The notes beneath the pieces were generated by a model. It worked only from the letters and a program-made list of their open reading frames with translations, searched no databases and was not told the origin of the DNA. From Vallitalea guaymasensis (lineage in GTDB: Bacteria; Bacillota; Clostridia; Lachnospirales; Vallitaleaceae), in assembly GCF_018141425.1 (NCBI RefSeq), contig NZ_CP058561.1:1922001-1986000 (forward strand): a DNA stretch of 64,000 nt. The letters run 5' to 3'. Shown here piece by piece: positions 45,901-54,656 of this stretch. The stretch's first letter is position 1; every line of letters begins with the position of its first letter. A program made the translations under genes and the position numbers.

Positions 45901-46082
45901 GTTAGAACGTGTCCAATATGAGGTTTACCATTAGCTGTTGGTGGTCCATCATAAAAAGTATAAGTAGGTCCGTCCTTCCTTAATTCTATACTCTTCTTAA
46001 AAATATCATTTTCATTCCAAAAATTCAGAACTTCTTTTTCACGATCTCTAAAATTAAGATCAGTGGATACTTTCTTGTACAC
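42963..46082 (-). CDS. ileS: isoleucyl-tRNA synthetase
   Basis: This 1039-residue class I synthetase has the HIGH motif in GKPHIGHVLTR and KMSKS in QKMSKSKGNAVDP. It has an editing domain (VILAWTTTPWTLPSNVAL-like: YILAWTTTPWTLPSNVAL) and an anticodon domain. The 1039-residue length and C-terminal extension fit the longer (eukaryote-like/type 2) IleRS group often linked to mupirocin resistance, in place of the ~920-residue type. That grouping is an inference. The GTG start at 46082 has AGGAGG seven bases upstream. No T-box leader is visible. Confidence 0.96.
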   Translation of the reverse strand: MYKKVSTDLNFRDREKEVLNFWNENDIFKKSIELRKDGPTYTFYDGPPTANGKPHIGHVLTRVIKDLIPRYRTMKGYKVLRKAGWDTHGLPVELEVEKLLGLDGKEQIEEYGLEPFIEKCKESVWKYKGMWEDFSGTVGFWADMDDPYVTYHNEYIESVWWILKQIWEKDLLYKGHKIVPYCPRCGTPLSSHEVAQGYKDVKEKSVIAKFRVKGEDNVYILAWTTTPWTLPSNVALSVNPIETYIKAKVKHEYFILAEALAAKVLGEEYEVVETYKGKDLEYTEYVPLFDFATPDKKAHYVACADYVTLTDGTGVVHTAPAFGEDDAVVGRNYDLPFVQLVDEQGEFVEAVTPWKGMFVKKADPLIIDYLDEKGLLFTALEFEHSYPYCWRCDTPLLYYARDTWFIKMTEVRDRLIKNNDQINWLPESIGTKRFGNWLENVMDWGLSRDRYWGTPLNIWECECGHRHAIGSIEELKSMSDNCPDDIELHRPYIDDVLINCPKCNKKMKRVTPVIDCWFDSGSMPYAQWHYPFENKEIFEDNFPANFISEAVDQTRGWFYSLLAISTLLFDKPAFKNVIVLGLVQDENGQKMSKSKGNAVDPFEALDKHGADAVRWYFYNNSAPWLPNKFYDNAVIEGQRKFMGTFWNTYAFYVLYANIDEFDPTKYELEYDKLSLMDKWLLSKLNTLIKTVDTNLDNYLITESSRALMEFVDDLSNWYVRRSRERFWQKDMPQDKINAYMTLYTALTTLAKISAPFVPFMAEEIYRNLEFNFNKKAPESVHLCNFPVANEEIIDLELEKNMELVLKIVVSGRACRNSANIKNRQPIGKMYVKSSFNLPELYKDIVSEELNIKEVLFTDDVREFTTYNFKPQLKTVGPKYGRLLNQIRTLLQDGDGNKMMDELKAEGALKFDIDGTVVELAEEDLLIESTKKPGYESNTDKDVTVVIDTNLSEELIEEGLVREIISKVQTMRKEADFEVTDHIKIYVDDNDKLIDIINKNKEEILSETLADALNVGKNDDTYSKEWKINSEQIYLAVERI

Positions 46083-46421
46083 CTTTATACCTCCTAAGTA
46101 ATTATATGTTTTCTTCGCTTTCTTATATAAAATATAAACATAAACGGTATATTATATACAAGCCCTTACATCAAGTTACGATGAAGGGCTTTTTAACGTC
46201 TACCACTACATATTACATTATTATAAACCTAAACATAGACTTTGTAAAGAAATATTATATGTAAGGATTATATCATAAAATTATTCTTTAGTTTGTTTAA
46301 GTATCTCTATCTCTTCTAATGTATATATTTTGTAGGAAGTTTTATTTTAATTATAATTGTATCGCCATTGAGTCTAACAATTTTTTTAGAAAAAACTACT
46401 TTACCAATTCATGACCATCAA
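46083..46421 (-). other. 339-base intergenic region upstream of ileS
   Basis: It contains a strong stem-loop at 46160-46191 (AAGCCCTT..CATC with GATG..AAGGGCTT). The adjoining T-run is on the plus strand, so it would terminate plus-strand or antisense transcription. No T-box motifs (GGTGGNACCGCG) are present and no gene is credible here. A TATAAT-like box lies near 46270 on the minus strand without a good -35. Confidence 0.6.
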
Positions 46422-46979
46422 TCAAATATCTGTTAAAGGTTTATTTAATTCATTTTGAATAATACTTTTTAATTCTGTAATTTCAATCTTACTTTGGTCA
46501 TTATCAAATAATCTCATTAAAATACTTGTAACTTTTGAAAATATAACTTGATTAGAACCATAGTCACTGTGAGCACCAACATTGAAAATTAAAACTCCTG
46601 AAGGAATATTGCTCAAATTCTTACAAACTTTTAAAGATGTGTTTAAAATAGTTTGAGCATATTCATCTGATATCCCCAAATTGACATTGTCTGAGGGGAG
46701 TGCTAATGAATCAGTAATTATTCTACCCTCTTTTTTAGCAACATTCACAATAATTTCTATGTCTTTGGTTTTTTTATAAATATATTCAACTCCTAAAAAA
46801 GCATAATATCTCGGAGCCACAAACAATTCAACAGCTATACTTTGATTATTTCTGGTTACACTATGAGAATGTTTCACTAGTGAACTCAGTGTATTAGATA
46901 CCTCAAATTTCTCTAGTGGTGATTCATTCAACCAGACTTTACATTCTTTAAGATTTCCAATATTATCGATTATTATCAT
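46422..46979 (-). CDS. probable immunity protein of the adjacent toxin
   Basis: I do not recognise this 185-residue protein. It starts at ATG 46979, overlapping the toxin gene stop by one base (TAATG), with GGGGG eight bases upstream. This tight coupling is typical of toxin-immunity pairs. The sequence has alternating strands and helices, a distinctive GAHSDYGSNQVIFSK segment, and no signal peptide or membrane segment, so a cytoplasmic antitoxin is expected. A longer start at 46994 is less likely. The immunity role is inferred from position only. Confidence 0.6.
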   Translation of the reverse strand: MIIIDNIGNLKECKVWLNESPLEKFEVSNTLSSLVKHSHSVTRNNQSIAVELFVAPRYYAFLGVEYIYKKTKDIEIIVNVAKKEGRIITDSLALPSDNVNLGISDEYAQTILNTSLKVCKNLSNIPSGVLIFNVGAHSDYGSNQVIFSKVTSILMRLFDNDQSKIEITELKSIIQNELNKPLTDI

Positions 46980-48373
46980 TATTTTAACCCCCAAAAGTTT
47001 TTAAATCCTTGATTAAACCACTCTGAAAATTGTTGAATAACTTCAGGATGATATACACTATATGGTGAAACATTGTATTTCTGTAATACTGCTTCGTGGG
47101 CTGCTTTATAAGCAATACCTTTCTGCATCATTGTAGCCTCTGCCGCTTCATGCATGTAAAAGCTTGCATCTGCCCCTGTTATTGGCTGTCCATTTGCCAA
47201 TGCATTTTCAATTCTCTTTACCATTGCTTGATTTTCAGGAATATCTCCAAATCTATTTAAATGATTTTTAACTAAATCTAATCCTTTTTTACTTACTTTT
47301 ATTGATTTACCATTTAGTTTGCCTAACCCATTACCAATCTCCACGCTAAGGTCAGAGTTATATGCTCCTGTATTAACTTTAATTGAAGTAGGACCTTTAT
47401 TATATGTAGCACCCCAATCCATAGCACCTTGTATAATACCCACCTTAAATCCTGACGAAAAACCTTCAAGGAATGCCTTCAGTAAGCCATTCATTTGTTT
47501 ATCTTTGGTAGGATATTGATTAAATAAAGGTTCTAATGATTGATGTAACCCTCTTTCGGTAATATATTTACTAATAATATTATTTGATGCATGATAAACT
47601 GTTCCATATTTGCCTTGTAATTTTTGTGCTTCGGATATTATTATTGCATCAACTAATGGTTGCCTTTGCGAATCTGCAAGTTCATTAGGAATCATCTCAA
47701 TCATAGGCGTAATATTATTTTGAAATTCATTTTCCCATTCTCTAGGGGTATACGTATATGGTCTACCTTCAGCACTATCAATAATTTTTTTAGTTAATTT
47801 ATAAAATTCGTCTTCCGTAAGAAGTTTATTACCTGTACCTTTTTCATTATAATATTCTGTAGTGTCTATTAAGTTGATAGAATTCTGTACGTACGAGTAT
47901 AGATTTAAATCGTCGCCCCGATAACTATCTTCTTGTAATCTTTTATTATTAGTCTTTTGCCCTATATTATTGAAAAATGATACCAAATGCTCTATACATG
48001 ATTTAATAATCTTGTCACCAAATAAAAAACTAAATTTGTCACTAGTATTATTTATTCTAGTCGTATCTAAATTTTCATTATTGAAATTTATAATTCCATC
48101 TTTCGCTAACAATCTTGATACTTGACTAGATAATTGACTCTCAGCTTCATTATATTCTTCTACACTTGATTTAATAAAATGACCTAAACAATATACTTTA
48201 TCTTCTGCCTTATTTAATTCCGCTGACAGACTATGTGTTTGATATTCTAATCCATCTCTATAATAGATATCTTTGTCTAGATCATTAGTAATCTTAGTAA
48301 ATTTATTACTAATCTCTTCAAGTTGCTGTGCCACATTTTTGATTCTATGCTCGAAATCATTTAAATCTTTCAT
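46979..48373 (-). CDS. WXG/LXG-like polymorphic toxin
   Basis: This protein has at least 464 residues and no signal peptide. The N-terminal ~100 residues (DLNDFEHRIKNVAQQLEEI, long heptad helices, VYCLGHFIKSSVEEYNEAESQL) resemble the helical leader of type VII-secreted WXG/LXG toxins. The middle (~150-330) is unassigned. The C-terminus carries a compact module KGLDLVKNHLNRFGDI, then DASFYMHEAAEATMM (HEAAE), then YSVYHPEVIQQFSEWF, that looks like a toxin tip. I cannot name its enzyme family. The ribosome site AGGAGGTGG is 26 bases from ATG 48373 but seven from an in-frame ATA at 48394, so the true product may be seven residues longer. Confidence 0.65.
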   Translation of the reverse strand: MKDLNDFEHRIKNVAQQLEEISNKFTKITNDLDKDIYYRDGLEYQTHSLSAELNKAEDKVYCLGHFIKSSVEEYNEAESQLSSQVSRLLAKDGIINFNNENLDTTRINNTSDKFSFLFGDKIIKSCIEHLVSFFNNIGQKTNNKRLQEDSYRGDDLNLYSYVQNSINLIDTTEYYNEKGTGNKLLTEDEFYKLTKKIIDSAEGRPYTYTPREWENEFQNNITPMIEMIPNELADSQRQPLVDAIIISEAQKLQGKYGTVYHASNNIISKYITERGLHQSLEPLFNQYPTKDKQMNGLLKAFLEGFSSGFKVGIIQGAMDWGATYNKGPTSIKVNTGAYNSDLSVEIGNGLGKLNGKSIKVSKKGLDLVKNHLNRFGDIPENQAMVKRIENALANGQPITGADASFYMHEAAEATMMQKGIAYKAAHEAVLQKYNVSPYSVYHPEVIQQFSEWFNQGFKNFWGLK

Positions 48374-48391
48374 GTGAACTGATAGCTGAGT

Positions 48392-48409
48392 TATAACGCC
48401 ACCTCCTGT
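48392..48409 (-). promoter_or_regulatory. ribosome site pointing to a non-AUG (ATA) start
   Basis: AGGAGGTGG is followed after seven bases by ATA (48394-48392), in frame with the toxin gene, giving TQLSVH before the annotated methionine. The first ATG is too far away for this site, and no second site lies before it. Confidence 0.45.
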
Positions 48410-48594
48410 TGAAATCTTAATTTTTAATTATTAATGTAAATAGCTAATAATTTACACAAAATATACTACTATAATAAACTATAATACATATTTTTTCAAC
48501 AATTTATCAGTAATAATTCATAATATTAGTTTTATATATTTTTTTATATTATTAAAGGGAATATATAACAAATATATATACTCCCTAAATTTCA

Positions 48595-49929
48595 TTATCC
48601 AATACCACCATAAAAAATCCCTAAAATATAAACTATGATGGTAAGACCACAAAATATGTATTTTGCCATAGGTTCAAACCATGGTCCAATCTTTTTTTCT
48701 CTTCCTAACTGAGCTTGTTCCCTTGCAAATTTGGTACCACATACCCAGAAGAACATTATTCCTGCCAATAATGCACCAAGTGGAATGATATAAATGGATA
48801 CTACATCCATCCAAGTGCTTAGATTATTTCCATTTTCTACTATAAGCCCTACTCCACCGCTTATTAATGCTATTATTAAAATGGCTAATCCTCTAGAGAG
48901 TTTGAATCTATTCTGCAATGTCTCAATAGGTGTTTCAAATAAATTCATCAAAGATGATATTCCAGCGAACAATACTGCTACAAAGAAAATAATTGCAAAT
49001 ATTCTACCTGCTGGCATTAATTTGAATACACTTGGCATTGTTATAAACATGAGTGGTGGTCCGGATGCAGGATCAAGGTTGAATGCAAATACAGATGGAA
49101 TTATAACCAGTGCAGCAAGCATTGCGGCTATAGTATCAAATATAGCAACATATTTAGCTGAGTTTACAACATCTTCGTCTTTCCTTAGATAACTTCCGTA
49201 AACCAAAGTTCCTGAGCCAGCTAATGATAATGAGAAGAATGCTTGTCCTAAAGCATATACCCAGGTCTTAGGGTCTTTTAAGAATTCCCATTTAGGTAGT
49301 AATAGATATTTATAACCTTCCATTGAACCATCCAATGTCATGACTTTTACAGCCAGTATTATAAACAATCCAAAAAAAGCTGGCATCATAAATTTATTGA
49401 CTTTTTCAATTCCTTTTGATACACCAAAGAACATGATGACAAAAGTTATTAATAGCCCTGCTAAATGCCAGCCAGTACTTCCTAATGTCCCTGCTATTTT
49501 ACCAAAATATGCTCCACTGTTTTCAGCATTTGTCAGACTTCCTGTTATGGCACCTACTGTAAATCTAAGTATCCAGCCAACTACAACTGCATATCCAATT
49601 GCAATACCCAAAGATCCTATTACAGGAATCAATCCTATTAAATCTCCGTTTTTCTTACCTCTTCTAGCAACAGCTTTTTTAAAGGCTCCTAGAGGACCTG
49701 TTCTCATTGCACGGCCAAAAGACATTTCTCCGATTACTCCAGTAAATCCAATAACAATTACAAATATCAGATAAGGTATCAAGAAGGCTGCTCCACCAAA
49801 TTGTCCTACTCTGTATGGAAACATCCACAGATTGCCCATTCCTACTGCTGACCCAATACACGCCAGTATAAATCCAGTCTTAGAATTGAATGCATCTCTT
49901 TTCTTTGATGTACTAACTTTATTACTCAT
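48595..49929 (-). CDS. sodium-dependent (NSS/SNF) amino acid transporter, TnaT-like
   Basis: This 444-residue membrane protein has the NSS signature GSAVGMGNLWMFPYRVGQFGGAAF at ~28-51 and about 11-12 hydrophobic segments, with the later FSLSLAGSGTLVYGSYL. NSS proteins import amino acids with sodium. Its place downstream of tryptophanase mirrors TnaT, the tryptophan transporter of the tna locus in Symbiobacterium, so tryptophan uptake is the best guess (inference). AGGTGAG precedes ATG 49929. A 450-base gap separates it from tnaA. Confidence 0.88.
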   Translation of the reverse strand: MSNKVSTSKKRDAFNSKTGFILACIGSAVGMGNLWMFPYRVGQFGGAAFLIPYLIFVIVIGFTGVIGEMSFGRAMRTGPLGAFKKAVARRGKKNGDLIGLIPVIGSLGIAIGYAVVVGWILRFTVGAITGSLTNAENSGAYFGKIAGTLGSTGWHLAGLLITFVIMFFGVSKGIEKVNKFMMPAFFGLFIILAVKVMTLDGSMEGYKYLLLPKWEFLKDPKTWVYALGQAFFSLSLAGSGTLVYGSYLRKDEDVVNSAKYVAIFDTIAAMLAALVIIPSVFAFNLDPASGPPLMFITMPSVFKLMPAGRIFAIIFFVAVLFAGISSLMNLFETPIETLQNRFKLSRGLAILIIALISGGVGLIVENGNNLSTWMDVVSIYIIPLGALLAGIMFFWVCGTKFAREQAQLGREKKIGPWFEPMAKYIFCGLTIIVYILGIFYGGIG

Positions 49930-50382
49930 TTTCTCACCTAGTATAATGAAATAATAGACTTCACATACTCTTCCTTTCTAGACTATTATGAATAATCTTA
50001 TTTAGTCTATAAGAGCTATCTTATTAAATATTTACGCCATATAATATATACAGCAATGCTCCTTTATGATAAGTCAAAATTCTATTATCCTATATAATAT
50101 CAGATACTAAACATAATGTCACTATCAAGACATGGTTATTCTTTTATTAATTATACAGTGAATATTATGATTTTATAAGTTAGAAGAAACAAATATAATA
50201 GAATATAAACTGAAAGATTAATGATTAAAGAAAATACATGATAATAAATTAGAGATAATCTATTAATATAAGATACCAATGAATAAATAAGATAATAAAG
50301 ACTCTGTATAGCTTTTATAGGGGTATGGGATAGGCCATTAATGGCTGAACATATAGCTATACAGAGTCTAATATATTAATTA
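49930..50382 (-). other. 453-base intergenic region between tnaA and the transporter
   Basis: It holds the tnaA stem-loop at 50299-50369 and otherwise AT-rich DNA. A short inverted repeat AGACTA/TAGTCT lies near 49979-50009. I found no convincing promoter or leader peptide, though the transporter probably has its own promoter here. Confidence 0.5.
50299..50369 (-). terminator. long stem-loop after tnaA
   Basis: A perfect 15-bp stem (AGACTCTGTATAGCT with its complement, 50355-50369 and 50299-50313) encloses an inner GCCATTAATGGC palindrome. It is followed on the minus strand by TTATTATCTTATTT. It starts about 14 bases after the tryptophanase stop. Confidence 0.75.
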
Positions 50383-51768
50383 CTATTTATCCAAAGGTTC
50401 AAGACTCGCTTGGAAATGTCTAAGAATAGGTGGTTCCCAAGTTATCTTATATCCTTTTACATCTTTTGCTCTTTCCTTAATTGCAATCAATGCATCTGCC
50501 ATTACATCAAAATGTGCTTGAGTATAAACACGGCGAGGAATAGCTAATCTTGTAAATTCAAATGATGCTTGTAATTGTTCCCCTGTATCAGGGTCATTTC
50601 CTAACATATAAGAACCTATATCACATGTACGGATTCCCGCTTCTTTGTATAATTCAATTGCTAGTGCTTGACCTGGGAATTCATAATAAGGTATATGAGG
50701 GAACATTTTTTTAGCATCTATAAATAATCCATGACCTCCTACAGGGGCTTGGTATGCTATTCCTGCATCATCCAATCTGGATGCAAGATATTCCATCTGT
50801 CCATTACGATATTCTAAGTAACTTTCGTCAATACCTTCATTCAAACCGATTGCCAAACATTCAAGGTCACGACCTGAAAGTCCACCATATGTAATAAATC
50901 CTTCAAAAGATATTGTACGTCCTTTAACATCTTGGAACAGTTTCTCATCATCTTTTACACCAATTAATCCACCCATATTTACGATTGTATCTTTTTTGGC
51001 GCTCATAGTGAACATGTCTCCATATGAAAACATCTCTTTAACTATTTCTTTGATTGATTTATCTGCATATCCTTCTTCTCTTCTCTTGATAAAATAAGCA
51101 TTTTCTGCATAACGAGCAGCATCAATGTTCATTCTGATACCATATTTTTTACAAACAGCAGCAGTTTTTCTCATATTCTCAATTGATACAGGTTGACCTC
51201 CTGCTGAGTTGTTAGTTACTGTCATAACGACTAATGCTATTTTTTCTGGTCCATATTCGTTGATTAATTTCTCTAATTTTTCTACATCCATGTTACCTTT
51301 GAAAGGTGCTCTTACTTCTGGTTTCTTGGCTTCTTCAACAACACAATCTATTGCTCTTGCACCAGTAAGTTCGACATGAGCCCTTGTTGTATCAAAGAAC
51401 ATATTAGATATAGCATACTTTCCTTCTCCCATTAATATACCGAACAGGACTTTTTCTGCCGCACGTCCTTGGTGAACAGGCTGAATATATTTATAATCAA
51501 AAATATCTCTAGCTGTATCTAAAAGCTTGAAATAACTTTTTCCTCCAGCATAAGCTTCGTCACCAACCATGACACCTGCCCATTGTTCCTGACTCATTGC
51601 ATTGGTTCCACTGTCTGTGAGCAGATCAATATAGACATCTTCGCCTTTTAAATTGAACATATTATATTTTGCTTCTTCTATCTTTTGTTCTCTTTCTTCA
51701 CGTGTAAGCATTTTGATAGTTTCAACCATTTTTATTCTAAATGGTTCTGGTACATATTTTTTAGCCAT
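50383..51768 (-). CDS. tnaA: tryptophanase (beta-eliminating PLP lyase)
   Basis: This 461-residue member of the tryptophanase/tyrosine phenol-lyase family has [27 protein letters not shown] and the PLP lysine in [14 protein letters not shown]. Substrate-side residues favour tryptophanase: FFDTT (tyrosine lyase has FTTT), [13 protein letters not shown] (tyrosine lyase has an arginine-bearing SMERG) and the histidine in LRHFQASL (phenylalanine in tyrosine lyase). It cleaves tryptophan to indole, pyruvate and ammonia. GGAGG precedes ATG 51768. RidA upstream and a transporter downstream complete a catabolic module. Confidence 0.88.
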   Translation of the reverse strand: MAKKYVPEPFRIKMVETIKMLTREEREQKIEEAKYNMFNLKGEDVYIDLLTDSGTNAMSQEQWAGVMVGDEAYAGGKSYFKLLDTARDIFDYKYIQPVHQGRAAEKVLFGILMGEGKYAISNMFFDTTRAHVELTGARAIDCVVEEAKKPEVRAPFKGNMDVEKLEKLINEYGPEKIALVVMTVTNNSAGGQPVSIENMRKTAAVCKKYGIRMNIDAARYAENAYFIKRREEGYADKSIKEIVKEMFSYGDMFTMSAKKDTIVNMGGLIGVKDDEKLFQDVKGRTISFEGFITYGGLSGRDLECLAIGLNEGIDESYLEYRNGQMEYLASRLDDAGIAYQAPVGGHGLFIDAKKMFPHIPYYEFPGQALAIELYKEAGIRTCDIGSYMLGNDPDTGEQLQASFEFTRLAIPRRVYTQAHFDVMADALIAIKERAKDVKGYKITWEPPILRHFQASLEPLDK

Positions 51769-51866
51769 CCAATTACCTCCATACGTATTATAATTTAACT
51801 AAAGAGTGGGTACTATTAAACCCTTCAAGCAAATATAATTATGTAAACTAATAGTTGTAAAATTAA

Positions 51867-52250
51867 TTATTTATCTAAAGCAATAGCTTCTATTTCTACC
51901 AAAGCATCTTTTGGTAATCTAGCAACCTGTATTGCCGCTCTTGCTGGATAATCACTATCTCCAAAATATTCTTTATATACTTCATTCATAGCAGTAAAAT
52001 CATTCATATCCTTTAAGAAAACAGTTGTTTTCAATACATGTTGTAAAGTTACCCCACGCTCTAATAATATTTGTTTTAGATTTTCTAAAGATTGTTTTGT
52101 TTGCTCTTTTATTCCACCATCTGGGAATTGTCCTGTTGCAATATCAATTGGAAGTTGTCCTGAAACAAAGACCAATCCTGCTCCAGCAGTCCCCTGAGAA
52201 TATGGTCCAATAGCTTCTGGAGCGTTTTTTGTAGCTATAATTTCTTTCAT
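51867..52250 (-). CDS. ridA: RidA family enamine/imine deaminase
   Basis: This 127-residue protein has the RidA signature ([42 protein letters not shown], with the catalytic arginine in RAAIQV). RidA hydrolyses reactive 2-aminoacrylate-type imines released by PLP lyases. This fits its position directly upstream of tryptophanase, whose reaction passes through aminoacrylate. AAGGAGG supports the start. A divergent regulator gene lies 183 bases away. Confidence 0.93.
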   Translation of the reverse strand: MKEIIATKNAPEAIGPYSQGTAGAGLVFVSGQLPIDIATGQFPDGGIKEQTKQSLENLKQILLERGVTLQHVLKTTVFLKDMNDFTAMNEVYKEYFGDSDYPARAAIQVARLPKDALVEIEAIALDK

Positions 52251-52433
52251 ATATTTACCTCCTTATAATTTTTTATTATGATAATATTATTTTATCATCA
52301 CTATAATTTTCAGTCAATATATTTAGAAACTTTTATCACATTGCATTTTTTTTATTACTATGATAATCTATTCTATATATTGATGAATAATCTAAACAAA
52401 GAAAGCTATTAAAATATCTAAGCAGGTGAAAAT

Positions 52434-53117
52434 ATGGATAATAATACATTAAAACAATATACCGGTCTTGTAAAATTCTTAGGAAAAACCCTAGGTCCTG
52501 ATTACGAAATCGCTTTACATGACATACAATCAGATTCAAAATCCATTGTTGCCATAGCTAATGGTCATATCAGCGGAAGAACTGTAGGCGCACCAATGAC
52601 CAACCTAGGACTTGAGATAATCGCAAACAAAGAATATAAGGATAAAGATTATAAGATAAATTACAATGGTGTCTCAAAAGACCAAAGACTATTACGTTCC
52701 TCCACCTTTTTCATAAAAGATGATGATGAAGAACTTATGGGAATGTTATGCATTAATTTTGACGACCGAAGATATACAGAACTCAGTGACAAAATATTAC
52801 AGCTTTGTCATCCAGACAAATTGATAGAAGAAAATAGTAAATATAATTCTGTTGATTCTATAGTAGAAAACAGCTCAGAAACATTCTCTAATTCTATTGA
52901 AGAAGTAACTGACACTGTTCTAAACAAAGTACTCAAAGATAGTAATATACCCGTAGACCGTCTCACACAGGACGAAAGATTACAAATAGTAGACATCCTA
53001 GATCAAAAAGGCGTCTTTATGCTAAAAGGAGCAGTCAGTACAGTTGCCAACAAACTATCTTGTTCAGAACCTAGTATTTATAGATATCTAGCTAAGATTA
53101 ACAAGAAAAATACATAA
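52434..53117 (+). CDS. YheO-like PAS and HTH transcriptional regulator (DauR type)
   Basis: This 227-residue regulator has an N-terminal YheO-like PAS domain (LGKTLGPDYEIALHDIQSDSKSIVAIANGHISGR..., ~10-115), a variable linker and a C-terminal HTH of the HTH_22 type (VSTVANKLSCSEPSIYRYLAKINK). Members such as DauR control amino-acid catabolic operons. It is divergent from ridA-tnaA, so it is the probable regulator of tryptophan use. AGGTGAAAAT precedes ATG 52434. It ends at a strong terminator. Confidence 0.88.
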   Translation: MDNNTLKQYTGLVKFLGKTLGPDYEIALHDIQSDSKSIVAIANGHISGRTVGAPMTNLGLEIIANKEYKDKDYKINYNGVSKDQRLLRSSTFFIKDDDEELMGMLCINFDDRRYTELSDKILQLCHPDKLIEENSKYNSVDSIVENSSETFSNSIEEVTDTVLNKVLKDSNIPVDRLTQDERLQIVDILDQKGVFMLKGAVSTVANKLSCSEPSIYRYLAKINKKNT

Positions 53118-53149
53118 TCTAATAGAAAATTGATACGTTTTATTAACGA

Positions 53150-53196
53150 AAAAACTCCTCTCTGATAACTCAATCATTATCAGCAAGGAGTTTTAT
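53150..53196 (+). terminator. terminator between convergent regulator and DUF523 genes
   Basis: AAAACTCCT and AGGAGTTTT pair, with an inner GATA/TATC stem, and poly-T follows on the plus strand. A-runs upstream let it also serve the minus-strand DUF523 gene. Confidence 0.85.
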
Positions 53197-53238
53197 AATT
53201 CTTTAATAAAATGAAACTATAATTAAACATATTAAATT

Positions 53239-53679
53239 CTATTCAAAATCATCAACTTCTGATTCTGTATATATCCTAATATTATTCTTACTCAAAAGTT
53301 CAGCCGTTAATCCTTCACCATCTATACGGTTACCCGAAAATGTTCCATCATAAATCAATCCATATCCACACGAAGGACTTCTTGACTGTAGAATTGCTTC
53401 ATTAATACCACTAGCTCTACAGATTTCTAATGTCTTAACTGCACCTTGTCTATACGCTTCAGTAAAATCTTCCCCATCTACACTCATTACCTTCTTATTC
53501 CCATCATCATCCATAATAATCTCACAACAAGCTCTAGGTATAGGCAACTCACCTAATTGCTCTGGACAAACAGCAATAGCTCTACCTTCCTTCACCATAT
53601 TTTTTATAATCTCATTCTCAGTATTTCCACCATCATATCTACAATTAATACCAGCCAAACAAGCACTCACCAAGTACAT
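53239..53679 (-). CDS. DUF523 domain protein
   Basis: This 146-residue protein has the DUF523 pattern: YLVSACLAGINCRYDGG near the start, AVCPEQLGELPIPRACCEI and SRSPSCGYGLIYDGTFSG. The conserved cysteines suggest metal or thiol chemistry, but no activity is established that I can cite. I start at ATG 53679, nine bases after GGAGG. An ATG three codons earlier overlaps it. Single gene with no informative neighbours. Confidence 0.88.
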   Translation of the reverse strand: MYLVSACLAGINCRYDGGNTENEIIKNMVKEGRAIAVCPEQLGELPIPRACCEIIMDDDGNKKVMSVDGEDFTEAYRQGAVKTLEICRASGINEAILQSRSPSCGYGLIYDGTFSGNRIDGEGLTAELLSKNNIRIYTESEVDDFE

Positions 53680-53757
53680 ATATGTCATCCTCCAATTTTA
53701 TAATCATAATAATATATTATTAAATATTATCAGATTACAAAATATATTACAATTCAA

Positions 53758-54630
53758 TTATTTTGATATTATCTCCACACCATCCTCCGTCACAAGAATT
53801 GTATGCTCCCACTGTGCAGAAAGTGACCCATCAGAAGTTAACACAGTCCATCCATCAGCTTTATCTATAAATATCTCTCTACCTCCAACATTTATCATAG
53901 GTTCTATAGTAAATACCATCCCAGGCACCAATAACATACCAGTTCCTCTTTTACCCACATGCGACACAAAAGGTTCCTCATGAATATCTAATCCAACCCC
54001 ATGACCACCAAACTCTCTAACTACTGAATATCCATTACTCTCAGCATGATTTTGCACTGCTTCAGCTATATCCCCTAAAAAGCTCTTCCAAGGTTTAACT
54101 TCCTCTATTCCTTTCTTCAAACATTCCCTAGCTACTTGAACAATTCTCTCAGCCTCTTCACTTACCTTACCAATCTTAAACATTCTAGATGCATCAGAAT
54201 AATATCCATCAAGTATAGTGGTCGAGTCCACATTGATGATATCTCCTTCTATTAGAATTCTATTTCTATCAGGTATCCCATGACAAACCACATCATTAAT
54301 TGACGTACAAACACTTTTTGGAAACCCATCATAATTCAGTGTAGCCGGTATCCCCCCATGAGATACAATAAAATTATGAGCTAATACATTAACTTCTTCT
54401 GTACTCATGCCTTCTCTAATATTTTCACCTATCAAATCTAAAAGACCATTATTGATCTTAGCGCTTTCTCTAATCCCAACAATCTGTTCTTTACTTTTAA
54501 TTAAATCTCTAGTTGGAACTTCATATCCTTTATCAGCAAACCTTTGAAGCTCCTCATCAAAATTCATGTGGCATCTTTTATATTTTAATCCACTACCACA
54601 CCAACACTTATCATTTCTATTCAGTATCAT
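53758..54630 (-). CDS. map: methionine aminopeptidase with SEC-C zinc motif
   Basis: This 290-residue type I methionine aminopeptidase has an N-terminal SEC-C motif (DKCWCGSGLKYKRCH) binding zinc. The pita-bread domain has metal ligands in NVDSTTILDGYYSDASRMF (aspartates), GGHGVGLDIHEEPFV (histidine), FTIEPMI (glutamate) and SAQWEHTILV (glutamate). It removes initiator methionine in the cytoplasm. The SEC-C form is a secondary map copy common in Clostridia, while the main copy is usually in the ribosomal cluster. AGGAG supports the start. Confidence 0.93.
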   Translation of the reverse strand: MILNRNDKCWCGSGLKYKRCHMNFDEELQRFADKGYEVPTRDLIKSKEQIVGIRESAKINNGLLDLIGENIREGMSTEEVNVLAHNFIVSHGGIPATLNYDGFPKSVCTSINDVVCHGIPDRNRILIEGDIINVDSTTILDGYYSDASRMFKIGKVSEEAERIVQVARECLKKGIEEVKPWKSFLGDIAEAVQNHAESNGYSVVREFGGHGVGLDIHEEPFVSHVGKRGTGMLLVPGMVFTIEPMINVGGREIFIDKADGWTVLTSDGSLSAQWEHTILVTEDGVEIISK

Positions 54631-54656
54631 ATAATCTCCTATCTTTCTTAATCCTA

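Noticed and set aside
46160-46194. Terminator of a minus-strand gene upstream of ileS
   Set aside because: The T-run is on the plus strand, so it cannot terminate minus-strand transcripts in the usual way.
50383-51768. Tyrosine phenol-lyase
   Set aside because: FFDTT, the DIGS segment in place of an arginine, and His in LRHF match tryptophanase at substrate-side positions.
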